Positions 16,265 through 23,322 of a stretch of DNA of 33,625 bases are shown here, in pieces; the first letter of the stretch is position 1; the number at the start of each line of letters is the position of its first letter. The stretch lies in NCBI RefSeq assembly GCF_007990715.1, contig NZ_BJWY01000085.1:1-33625 (forward strand), written 5' to 3'. The notes below the pieces were generated by a model. The model saw nothing but the letters and a program-made list of their open reading frames with translations, was not told the origin of the DNA and did no database searches. This DNA comes from Nocardia seriolae NBRC 15557 (GTDB taxonomy: Bacteria; Actinomycetota; Actinomycetes; Mycobacteriales; Mycobacteriaceae). Position numbers and translations under genes: made by a program.

Positions 16265-16612
16265 GTGAGCACCCCCGCACCATCGCCCGAACCCACCGCC
16301 GTCCCGCCGCGCACCAATGTGGCGCAGAAGGTGCTGGACTGGCTGAAAGCCGGATATCCGCAGGGCATTCCGCAATCGGACTACGTGGCGCTGCTGGCGG
16401 TGCTGCACCGGCGGCTCACCGACTACGAGGTGCACCTGGTGGTGGAACAGCTGATTCGCGAGCGAGTGGCGCCCGCGGACATCGATCGCACCGACATCGA
16501 GGCGGCCATTGCCCGAGTTGCCAAGGAGCAGCCCGGCGAGGACGATATCGCTCGGGTGGCCTCCAGGCTCGCAGCCGGTGGATGGCCGCTGGCGACACCG
16601 ACGTCCAACTGA
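16265..16612 (+). CDS. DUF3349-family protein
   Basis: The 115-residue helical protein matches the actinobacterial DUF3349 family: VLDWLKAGYPQGIPQSDYVALLAVLHRRLTD (split here by the sequence limit: VLDWLKAGYPQGI then QSDYVALLAVLHRRL) and DDIARVASRLAAGGWPL at the C-terminus. It is cytoplasmic and its function is not known to me. The GTG at 16265 has GAAAGG 7 bases upstream. It lies 25 bases after the small membrane protein, and its homologue stands beside menE in M. tuberculosis. Confidence 0.85.
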   Translation: MSTPAPSPEPTAVPPRTNVAQKVLDWLKAGYPQGIPQSDYVALLAVLHRRLTDYEVHLVVEQLIRERVAPADIDRTDIEAAIARVAKEQPGEDDIARVASRLAAGGWPLATPTSN

Positions 16613-16695
16613 CCGCACGAGACCCTGCAGCTATCGACTACCGGGCGCCGACCCCTCCGCGCGCCGCCACCCGACGGAATGACACGATCGCGAAC

Positions 16696-17859
16696 GTGAG
16701 CAATACCCTCCGAATCCTTCCCATGCCCACCGGCGCAGCGGTGGGCGAAGTATTGCCGCATCTCCGAGAGGCCTTGGAGGGCAACGGTCCCGCCTGGCTT
16801 CCGGTTCCCACCGCCGACCGTCGCGAGACCCAGCGCCTGAGCGGCAGCCTGCGGCCCGGCGAGGAGATCGACGAGGACGTGGCCCTGGTGGTCACCACCT
16901 CGGGCACCACCGGAAACCCCAAGGGCGCCATGCTCACCCCGGCCAATCTCCGGGCCAGCGGCGACGCCACCCACGAGCGCCTGGGCGGTCCCGGGCAGTG
17001 GTTGCTGGCGCTGCCGACCCATCACATCGCGGGCATTCAGGTGTTGCTGCGCAGCATTCTGGCCGGGACCGAGCCGACGGTTCTCGATGTCTCCGGGGGC
17101 TTCCTGCCCGAGGCCCTGGTCGGCGCGATCGCGAGCATGCGCGGCGAGCGCCGCTACACCTCGCTGGTCCCGACCCAGCTCATCAAGGCCCTCGACGAGC
17201 CCGCCGCCACCGACGCGCTGGCCTCGCTGGACGGCGTCCTGGTCGGCGGGGCCGCCACGCCGAAGCCGGTCCTGGAACGCGCCCGCGCGGCGGGCATCAC
17301 CGTGTTCCGCACCTACGGCATGAGCGAGACCTGCGGCGGCTGTGTGTACGAAGGAGTACCGCTGACGGGCACGGAGGTACGCATCGAGGACGGCCGGGTG
17401 CTGCTGGGCGGCGCCATGGTCGCCAAGGGCTACCGCAATATCCCCGACCACCCGGCCTTCGCCGAACCCGGCTGGTTCCGCACCGAGGACGCCGGCCACT
17501 TCGACAACGGCGTGCTCGCCATCACCGGCCGCCTCGACGAGGCCATCATGACCGGCGGCCTGCTGGTCATCCCCGAGGTGGTCGAGGCCGTCCTCATCAC
17601 CCACCCGTCCGTCTCCGAGTGCGTCGTGCTCGGCCTCCCCGACGAACGCCTCGGCCAGCGCGTGGCCACCGCGATCGTTCCGGCCCCCGGCGCGACCGCC
17701 CCGACCCTCGACGAACTCCGCGACCACGTCGTCGCCGAACTCGACGCCATCGCCGCGCCCCGCGAACTCGCCGTGCTCGACGAACTCCCCCTGCGCGGCC
17801 CCGGCAAACCGGACCGGGCAAAGCTGCGCGAGTTGCTGCTCGCCGCCTCGCCGAACTGA
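16696..17859 (+). CDS. menE: o-Succinylbenzoate-CoA ligase
   Basis: MenE activates o-succinylbenzoate with ATP and CoA to supply MenB. The 387-residue protein is a short member of the adenylate-forming family, like the mycobacterial one. It has the P-loop-like VTTSGTTGNPKGAM near residues 66-79, YGMSETCGG, GWFRTEDAGHF, a hinge at GRLDEAIMTGG, and the catalytic Lys in GPGKPDRAKL at the C-terminus. I use the GTG at 16696 (MSNTLRILP), as the upstream in-frame stretch from 16582 overlaps the DUF3349 gene and looks non-native. CACGAT lies 7 bases before this start, a weak -10 candidate, so an internal promoter is possible. A hairpin follows the gene. Confidence 0.92.
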   Translation: MSNTLRILPMPTGAAVGEVLPHLREALEGNGPAWLPVPTADRRETQRLSGSLRPGEEIDEDVALVVTTSGTTGNPKGAMLTPANLRASGDATHERLGGPGQWLLALPTHHIAGIQVLLRSILAGTEPTVLDVSGGFLPEALVGAIASMRGERRYTSLVPTQLIKALDEPAATDALASLDGVLVGGAATPKPVLERARAAGITVFRTYGMSETCGGCVYEGVPLTGTEVRIEDGRVLLGGAMVAKGYRNIPDHPAFAEPGWFRTEDAGHFDNGVLAITGRLDEAIMTGGLLVIPEVVEAVLITHPSVSECVVLGLPDERLGQRVATAIVPAPGATAPTLDELRDHVVAELDAIAAPRELAVLDELPLRGPGKPDRAKLRELLLAASPN

Positions 17860-17882
17860 TTCGCCCCGGCCCCCATACGACG

Positions 17883-17910
17883 AGTGCCCCGCGAAAATCC
17901 GCGGGGCACT
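17883..17910. terminator. Strong bidirectional hairpin after menE
   Basis: A perfect 11-bp stem AGTGCCCCGCG (17883-17893) / CGCGGGGCACT (17900-17910) with a 6-base loop lies between convergent menE and the MarR-like gene. Confidence 0.8.
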
Positions 17911-17956
17911 TCGCATTCGGGACAGTCTTCGATTCATCCGGCGTTTCGACTCCGGC

Positions 17957-18391
17957 TCAGGCGCGGGCCAGTTCTTCGGCCATGCGCGCCGTGATGACGG
18001 TCAGGACGCGGGCGGCGGTGGCCAGGTCTTCCGGGGAGACCGAGCCGTAGGCGGCGTCGACGATTCGGCCGGAGTCCGCGCGGACCCGGGCGACCAGCGC
18101 GCGGCCGGCGTCGGTGACCTCGATCCGATCCCCTTGCGACGCCAGCAGTCCGGTCTCCAGCAGTGCGGACACCGCGTCGGCCACGGACTCCGGGGTCCAC
18201 CGGGTCATGGTCGCGATCTTGACGATGTGCTCGGCTCGGGCAACGGGAGCGCCGGCGGCCAGCGTCTGGTTCAGGGTGATCCACCGCTGCTCGTCGAGCG
18301 TGGTGCCCGACAGCACGCGGGACAGGATCGCGGCGTGGTGCTTCTCGGCCTGGCCGACGATCGCCGGGTTCAGGGTGGCGGTGGTGCTCAT
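17957..18391 (-). CDS. MarR-like winged-helix regulator
   Basis: The 144-residue protein has the length and order of a MarR regulator. A dimerisation helix (KHHAAILSRVLSGTTLDEQRW) is followed by a winged helix with IVKIATMTRWTPESVADAVSALLETGLLASQGDRIEVTDAG (read as helices around residues 55-95), and a C-terminal helix ARVLTVITARMAEELARA. The recognition helix is less basic than usual, so DNA binding is probable, not certain. The ATG at 18391 has GAGGAG 7 bases upstream. It is divergent from a TetR gene, and the 128 bp between them are comparatively AT-rich. Confidence 0.75.
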   Translation of the reverse strand: MSTTATLNPAIVGQAEKHHAAILSRVLSGTTLDEQRWITLNQTLAAGAPVARAEHIVKIATMTRWTPESVADAVSALLETGLLASQGDRIEVTDAGRALVARVRADSGRIVDAAYGSVSPEDLATAARVLTVITARMAEELARA

Positions 18392-18519
18392 TTCGATCTC
18401 CTCGATCCATGGTGCCTCGGTGATGATTAGATTCTGACACTGAGTTCCATTCGTGCGCAAGTCCCAACCGGAACGTAGTTTTTTTAGCGACTCAGGCTCT
18501 ATCGGGCTAGGATTCCGGC
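18392..18519. promoter_or_regulatory. Divergent promoter region, MarR-like and TetR genes
   Basis: A -10 TAGGAT (18508-18513) lies 6 bases before the TetR ATG, predicting a leaderless mRNA. A run of seven T lies at about 18479-18485. One CGCAAG (18456-18461) matches the repeated hexamer before the ABC exporter (19152-19217). GTTCC/GGAAC arms flank it. Operators are not certain. Confidence 0.4.
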
Positions 18520-19140
18520 ATGACCTCCGATGACCGCGCCCTCCCGCTGCGCGAACGCAAGCGGCTGCGCACCCGTCGCGCCCTCGCCGACGCGGCGCTG
18601 CGCCTTTTCACCGAGCAGGGTTTCGACGCCACCACGATCGAGCAGCTGGTCGACGAGGCGGAGGTCTCGCGCAGTACGTTCTTCCGGGCCTTCCCCGCCA
18701 AGGAGGCCGTGGCCATCGAGGCCGAGACTGAGCTCTGGTCGAATTACCTTGCCGCACTGGCTGATCGGGAGCTTTCTGGTCCGACCCTGACCGCGTTGCG
18801 GGATACCCTCACCCGGTCCACCGCCGACCTGCCCGAGGATTGGGATCAGCGCTACATCGCCACCCGGCGGCTGGTGCTCACCGCGCCCGCGCTCATGGGG
18901 CACGTCGATTACTACCGCTCGGGCGTCGAGAAGCAGGCGGTGACCCTGATCCGGGGCAAGCTCGGGCTCGCGGCCGACGATCTGCGGCCGCACATCCTGA
19001 CCGAGCTGACCACCACCGCGTGGAGCATCGCGGGCCGGGCCTGGATGTACGACGACGGCAAGGGCGGGCGGGCCGCGCTGCTGGACGGGCTGCACCGGGC
19101 GTTCGCCGCGATCCCGGCCGCCCTGGAGCTGTCGGCCTGA
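18520..19140 (+). CDS. TetR-family transcriptional regulator
   Basis: The 206-residue regulator has an N-terminal helix-turn-helix: TRRALADAALRLFTEQGFDA, TIEQLVDEAEVSRSTFFRAFPAKE. The RSTFFRAFPAKE recognition helix is characteristic of the TetR group often found beside exporters. The C-terminal ligand domain (about residues 80-206) has no recognised signature. No ribosome site is seen, consistent with leaderless translation from ATG 18520. The DrrAB-type exporter genes start 85 bases downstream on the same strand, so it probably controls them, through the palindrome at 19152-19168. Confidence 0.9.
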   Translation: MTSDDRALPLRERKRLRTRRALADAALRLFTEQGFDATTIEQLVDEAEVSRSTFFRAFPAKEAVAIEAETELWSNYLAALADRELSGPTLTALRDTLTRSTADLPEDWDQRYIATRRLVLTAPALMGHVDYYRSGVEKQAVTLIRGKLGLAADDLRPHILTELTTTAWSIAGRAWMYDDGKGGRAALLDGLHRAFAAIPAALELSA

Positions 19141-19151
19141 CCGGTCGCCGA

Positions 19152-19217
19152 CGCAAGAGGCGCTTGCGCGGAGCACGCAATCGCGGCGCAAGGGGGGTGC
19201 AAGATCGGGCCCGCAAG
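19152..19217 (+). promoter_or_regulatory. Palindrome and phased GCAA repeats before the ABC exporter
   Basis: A palindrome CGCAAG-N5-CTTGCG (19152-19168) is followed by direct copies: CGCAAT (19176), CGCAAG (19187), TGCAAG (19198) and CGCAAG (19212). Starts at 19176, 19187 and 19198 are exactly 11 bp apart, close to one helical turn. It is the likely operator for the TetR protein encoded upstream, controlling the exporter; the assignment is an inference. Confidence 0.5.
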
Positions 19218-19225
19218 GTGTAGCC

Positions 19226-20233
19226 ATGACTTCTTACACACCTGCTGAGGCACTCGCCATCGAGGCGGACGGCCGGGTCAAGGTCTTCGGGGAGCAGCGG
19301 GCCGTTGACGGCGTGAGTCTCGCGGTGCCGCGGGGGGCTGTCTACGGCGTGCTCGGACCCAATGGAGCCGGCAAGACCACCACCATCCGCATGCTCGCCA
19401 CCCTGTTGCGCCCGGACGGCGGCAGCGCCCGGATCTTCGGCCACGACGTGGTGGCCGAGCCGACGGCGGTGCGGTCGCTGATCGGCGTCACCGGCCAGTA
19501 CGCCTCGGTCGACGAAAAGCTTTCGGCCACCGAGAATCTGATCATCTTCTCGCGGCTGCTGGGCCTGTCCAAGACCGAGGCGCGGCGCAAGTCGGCCGAA
19601 CTGCTCGAGGAGTTCGGGCTGACCGAGGCCGCCGACAAGGCCCTGGAGAACTTCTCCGGCGGCATGCGCCGGCGTCTGGATCTGGCCGCCAGCCTGATCT
19701 CCCGGCCGCCGCTGCTGTTCCTGGACGAGCCGACCACCGGCCTGGACCCGCGCACCCGCGCCCAGATGTGGGACACCATCCGGCGGCTGGTGCGGGAGGG
19801 CTCGACGGTGCTGCTCACCACGCAGTACCTGGACGAGGCCGACCAGCTGGCCGACCGGATCGCGGTCATCGACCGCGGCCGGGTCATCGCCGACGGCACC
19901 TCCGACGAGCTCAAGTCCTCGGTCGGCCTGTCCGCGCTGCAGCTGACGCTGGCCGAGCGGGACCGCATCGAGGAGGCCCGGGACCTGGTGGGCGAGATGC
20001 TCTCCCGCGCGGCGGGCCGGATCGTCGAGGCCACCATCACCCCCGAGGCGGGGCGCATCACCGCTCCCCTGCCCGACCCCTCCATCACCACCGACATCCT
20101 GATCCGGTTGCGCGAGCACGACATCCGGGTCGACGAGATCAATGTCGCCAAGCCGAGCCTGGACGAAGTGTTCTTCGCACTCACCGGGCACGCCGCCGAG
20201 GACGACACCGAGACCGAACGGAGCGCGGCATGA
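19226..20233 (+). CDS. ABC transporter ATP-binding subunit, DrrA-type
   Basis: The 335-residue ATPase powers a two-gene exporter of the daunorubicin-resistance (DrrA/ABC-2) family. Walker A is GPNGAGKT at residues 44-51; the signature is FSGGM at 143-147; Walker B is LLFLDEP at 163-169, followed by the D-loop TGLDPRT. The switch His is replaced by Gln in LTTQYLDEAD, as in many DrrA proteins. A C-terminal extension of about 100 residues with DEINVAKPSLDEVFFALTG is typical of this group. The ATG at 19226 has AAGG 5-6 bases upstream. Its stop overlaps the permease start by ATGA. Substrate unknown. Confidence 0.93.
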   Translation: MTSYTPAEALAIEADGRVKVFGEQRAVDGVSLAVPRGAVYGVLGPNGAGKTTTIRMLATLLRPDGGSARIFGHDVVAEPTAVRSLIGVTGQYASVDEKLSATENLIIFSRLLGLSKTEARRKSAELLEEFGLTEAADKALENFSGGMRRRLDLAASLISRPPLLFLDEPTTGLDPRTRAQMWDTIRRLVREGSTVLLTTQYLDEADQLADRIAVIDRGRVIADGTSDELKSSVGLSALQLTLAERDRIEEARDLVGEMLSRAAGRIVEATITPEAGRITAPLPDPSITTDILIRLREHDIRVDEINVAKPSLDEVFFALTGHAAEDDTETERSAA

Positions 20234-21072
20234 CCACGACTCTCACCGCCCCTGCCACCGGGCGGCACGCGGCCGCGGCCGCGCCCATTCCCGAAGTCAG
20301 CAACCACATTCCGCTGAAGCAGACCGTGGCGAATTCGCTCACCATGGCCTACCGCGGCATTCTCAAGATCAAGCACAATCCGGAGCAGCTGTTCGATGTC
20401 ACCGTGCAGCCCATCCTGTTCACCGCGCTGTTCGCCTATATCTTCGGCGGCGCGATCGGCGGCAATGTGCACGACTACCTGCCCATCCTGATCCCCGGCA
20501 TCCTGGTGCAGACGGTGGTGCTGACCTCGGTCGTCACCGGCACCCAGCTGCGCGAGGACATGGACAAGGGCGTGTTCGACCGGTTCAAATCCCTTCCCAT
20601 CGCCCGCATTTCGGCGCTGGCGGGTGCGCTGATCGCCGATATGGTGCGCTACGCACTGGCCACCACCCTGACCATGGGTATGGGCCTGCTGCTGGGCTAC
20701 CGCCCGGCGGGCGGCGTCATGGGCGTGGTGGTCGCGGGTCTGGTCGTGGTGTTCTGCTCGTTCGCGGTGAGCTGGATCTGGGCCCTGGTCGGCATCACCG
20801 GCAAGAGCGCGGCGGCGGTGCAGGGCATCTCCATGATGATCATGTTCCCGCTGACCTTCATGTCCGGCGCGTTCGCCCAGGTGTCGACCATGCCCGGCTG
20901 GCTGCAAGGCATCAACAAGGCGAACCCGATCTACTACATGGTCAATGCGGCCCGTGAGCTGATGAACGGCAATGTCTACAGCTCCAACCTGGCCTGGTCG
21001 CTGGTCGGCTCCATCGTGGTGATCGCGATCTTCGCCCCGCTCGCGGTGAAGGCGTACATGCGGCGCGCGTAA
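20230..21072 (+). CDS. ABC transporter permease, DrrB/ABC-2 type
   Basis: The 280-residue membrane subunit has six hydrophobic segments in the ABC-2 pattern. The N-terminal cytoplasmic part ends in MAYRGILKIKHNPEQLFDV, then PILFTALFAYIFGGAI. A central GVFDRFKSLPIAR coupling motif is typical of DrrB. Near the end are SGAFAQVSTMPGWLQGINKANP and PIYYMVNAARELM. It overlaps the ATPase gene by four bases, so the subunits should be made together. A hairpin at 21099-21134 ends the transcript. Confidence 0.92.
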   Translation: MTTTLTAPATGRHAAAAAPIPEVSNHIPLKQTVANSLTMAYRGILKIKHNPEQLFDVTVQPILFTALFAYIFGGAIGGNVHDYLPILIPGILVQTVVLTSVVTGTQLREDMDKGVFDRFKSLPIARISALAGALIADMVRYALATTLTMGMGLLLGYRPAGGVMGVVVAGLVVVFCSFAVSWIWALVGITGKSAAAVQGISMMIMFPLTFMSGAFAQVSTMPGWLQGINKANPIYYMVNAARELMNGNVYSSNLAWSLVGSIVVIAIFAPLAVKAYMRRA

Positions 21073-21098
21073 CCCGCGCCCGTCGCCCCGCGGTTGGG

Positions 21099-21134
21099 AC
21101 GCCCCGCCCTTCGAGAAATCGATGGGCGGGGCGT
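21099..21134 (+). terminator. Hairpin terminator after the ABC exporter
   Basis: An 11-bp stem ACGCCCCGCCC (21099-21109) / GGGCGGGGCGT (21124-21134) with a 14-base loop is followed by TTCTGTT. The next gene starts a few bases later, so the terminator may overlap that gene's promoter. Confidence 0.75.
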
Positions 21135-21141
21135 TTCTGTT

Positions 21142-21585
21142 ATGGTCGGTGCGGTGAATCCCGCTCCCGCCTCCTTACGCCGAAGGTCCATTCGGCTGTA
21201 CTGGGGCGTGCTTTTCACGAGCGTGGCGATTGTCATGGGTCTCACCGCCGCCATTGCGGGATGGGGTTCGTCACAGCGGATTTCACTGCTCGAATCGAAT
21301 GCGCCGACGGCGGTCACCGCCGATTACGCACAGGCGACGCCGGATTCCGGGCGGGGACAGGCCGTCGATCTCGTGCCGTCGTGCCGCAAGCAGGAGCGTC
21401 CCGCATCCGATCCCACCGGCACGCTCGCCGTGCCGCCGCGCGCCATCGGTGACCAGCTGGTCGCCGATTGTTTCGCGATCGCACCGGAATTCACCACACC
21501 GCAGCGGTTCTCGCTCGGAAAGCAGCCCAGAGCGCCCACCCTGCCGGTGGCGGCTCCGCATCTGACGGCCGTGCTGATCATTTAG
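21142..21585 (+). CDS. Single-pass membrane protein with two exported cysteines
   Basis: I do not recognise this 147-residue protein. Arg residues (13-15, 18) precede one transmembrane segment (about 20-40), so the remaining 105 residues should face outward. That part is Pro/Ala/Thr-rich and has exactly two cysteines, C81 (LVPSCRKQ) and C110 (VADCFAI). No clear ribosome site is seen; the ATG at 21142 lies 7 bases after the terminator stem, and a GTG at 21154 is an alternative. The frame opening at 21094 would run through the terminator and is unlikely. It is 61 bases upstream of a DsbA-like gene on the same strand. Confidence 0.6.
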   Translation: MVGAVNPAPASLRRRSIRLYWGVLFTSVAIVMGLTAAIAGWGSSQRISLLESNAPTAVTADYAQATPDSGRGQAVDLVPSCRKQERPASDPTGTLAVPPRAIGDQLVADCFAIAPEFTTPQRFSLGKQPRAPTLPVAAPHLTAVLII

Positions 21586-21646
21586 ACCCCCTGAATGATC
21601 CAGCACCTTTTCGTCATTCTCGATGCAGCCGTTGAGGAGTGCTCGC

Positions 21647-22405
21647 ATGTCCCGAAAACTGAAGAATTCCACCGCTAGAAAATCTTTCGCCGGGCTCGCC
21701 ATCGTGGCGGCCATCGGCCTTCTCGTCATTGCCGCGATTCAAATGCTGGGCGATGACAAGAAATCCGACGGGTCGTCGACCGCGGCCACCGAGACCAATC
21801 CCATGTACGCGGAATTGGCGAAGACGGCCAAGCGCGACGCCGACGATCCGCTGGCTCTGGGCCGGGCCGACGCCCCGGTCGTGATGGTCGAATACTCGGA
21901 TTTCCAGTGCCAGTTCTGCAAGGTCTTCGCCACCAAGATCGAGCCGCAGCTCATCGCCGACTATGTCGACAAGGGTGTGCTGCGCATCGAATGGCGCAGC
22001 ATGGCGATCTTCGGACCGGAGTCCGAGGACGCCGCCCGCGCCGCGTGGGCGGCCGGACAGCAGGGCAAGTTCTGGGAGTACCACCGGGCGCTGTTCGACA
22101 ACGCGCCCGAGAAGAAGAACACCGGCGTGTTCACCCGCGACAAGCTCGTCGAATTGGCCGGTGCCGCAGGCGTTCCCGATATCGCGAAGTTCCGTGCCGA
22201 TCTGGAGTCCCCCGCCGCCACCGCGGCCGTGCAGGCGAATGTGAACGAGGGCATCGGGATCGGCGTCAATTCGACCCCGGCGTTCCTCATCAACGGCCGC
22301 CCGATCCTGGGCACGCAGCCGATCGAACAGTTCCGCGCCGCCATCGAGGCCGCGCGCGCCACCGCCGGGCAGCCCACCGGCGCCGCCGGGAAGGCCACGG
22401 AATGA
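21647..22405 (+). CDS. Membrane-anchored DsbA-like thiol-disulfide protein
   Basis: The 252-residue protein has a basic N-terminus, one anchor helix (about residues 14-33) and an extracytoplasmic thioredoxin-fold domain of the DsbA/DSBA-like type. The active site is C88-Q-F-C91 in YSDFQCQFCKVF; the cis-Pro loop is NSTPAFLINGRPI. It should catalyse or transfer disulfide exchange outside the membrane. The ATG at 21647 is chosen because GAGGAG lies 7 bases upstream; a start at 21623 lacks this. Its stop overlaps the CcdA start by ATGA, so the two probably work as a pair, with CcdA supplying electrons. Confidence 0.9.
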   Translation: MSRKLKNSTARKSFAGLAIVAAIGLLVIAAIQMLGDDKKSDGSSTAATETNPMYAELAKTAKRDADDPLALGRADAPVVMVEYSDFQCQFCKVFATKIEPQLIADYVDKGVLRIEWRSMAIFGPESEDAARAAWAAGQQGKFWEYHRALFDNAPEKKNTGVFTRDKLVELAGAAGVPDIAKFRADLESPAATAAVQANVNEGIGIGVNSTPAFLINGRPILGTQPIEQFRAAIEAARATAGQPTGAAGKATE

Positions 22406-23289
22406 CCGGCGGCATCGGCTTCTTCGCCGCCTTCCTGGGCGGCCTGCTGGCTCTGTTGAGCCCGTGCAGCGCGCTGCTGCTGCCCAGCTTCTTCGCCTAT
22501 TCCTTCGAATCCCAGGGCAAGCTGCTCGCCCGCACCGGCCTGTTCTACCTGGGCCTGTGCACGACCTTGATCCCCCTCGGCGCGGCGGGTTCGCTGGCCG
22601 GGCGGCTGCTGGTCGGGCAGCGGGAACTGCTGATCGCCATCGGCGGCTGGACCATCATCGCGCTGGGCGTGGTGCAGATCCTGGGCCGCGGTTTCGCTTT
22701 CGGCTTCGCCCAGCGCGCGGCCGCCAAGCAGGGCCGCCCCGAGCAGGCGGGCGCGGTGTACCTGCTGGGCCTGGTCTACGGCCTGGCGGGTTTCTGCGCG
22801 GGCCCGATCCTGGGCTCCATCCTCGCGGTGGCGGCGGTCGGCGGTTCCCCGGTGCACGGCGGGCTGCTGCTCGCGGTCTACGCCCTGGGCCTGGCCGCCC
22901 CGCTGTTCGTGCTGGCCTCACTGTGGGATCGCTTCGACCTGGGTAAGCGAAAGTGGCTGCGCGGCCGCACCTTCCACCTGGGCCGCGTCGAACTGCACAC
23001 CACCTCGGTGCTGTCGGGCCTGTTCTTCATCGCCCTCGGCGCGCTGTTCCTGGTCTTCGACGGCACCGCCGCCCTGCCCGGAATCCTCAGCGCCGACACC
23101 GAATTCGCCATGGAGAACAAGGTGCGCCAACTCGGCGACCTGGTCTCGAACACCGCGGTGCTGCTGATCCTCGCGGCGGTCGCGCTGGGCGTGCTGGCCT
23201 GGCGGATGCTGCGCACCGGTCCGACCGAACCCGATCAACCCGGCCCGCATTCCCCGCACACCGAGGACGACCGCGTCGAAACCCGCTGA
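22402..23289 (+). CDS. CcdA-type transmembrane thiol electron carrier
   Basis: The 295-residue protein is a member of the CcdA/DsbD-beta family with about six to seven hydrophobic segments. The two redox cysteines sit in LLSPCSALLLPSFF (residue 22 region) and AGFCAGPILGS (about residue 132). CcdA passes electrons from cytoplasmic thioredoxin to outside thiol partners, for cytochrome c maturation or other repair. The C-terminal tail is polar, ending PHTEDDRVETR. It starts inside the stop of the DsbA-like gene, so partner identity is strongly suggested. No ResB/CcsA gene is in the window. Confidence 0.88.
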   Translation: MTGGIGFFAAFLGGLLALLSPCSALLLPSFFAYSFESQGKLLARTGLFYLGLCTTLIPLGAAGSLAGRLLVGQRELLIAIGGWTIIALGVVQILGRGFAFGFAQRAAAKQGRPEQAGAVYLLGLVYGLAGFCAGPILGSILAVAAVGGSPVHGGLLLAVYALGLAAPLFVLASLWDRFDLGKRKWLRGRTFHLGRVELHTTSVLSGLFFIALGALFLVFDGTAALPGILSADTEFAMENKVRQLGDLVSNTAVLLILAAVALGVLAWRMLRTGPTEPDQPGPHSPHTEDDRVETR

Positions 23290-23322
23290 GCCGCACCGGC
23301 TCGGGGCATCCCGGCCGGGACC

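Noticed and set aside
14695..16368. 557-codon minus-strand frame opposite the phosphate transporter gene
   Set aside because: Rich in Gly, His, Gln and Asp with no domain; it mirrors the transporter's codon pattern.
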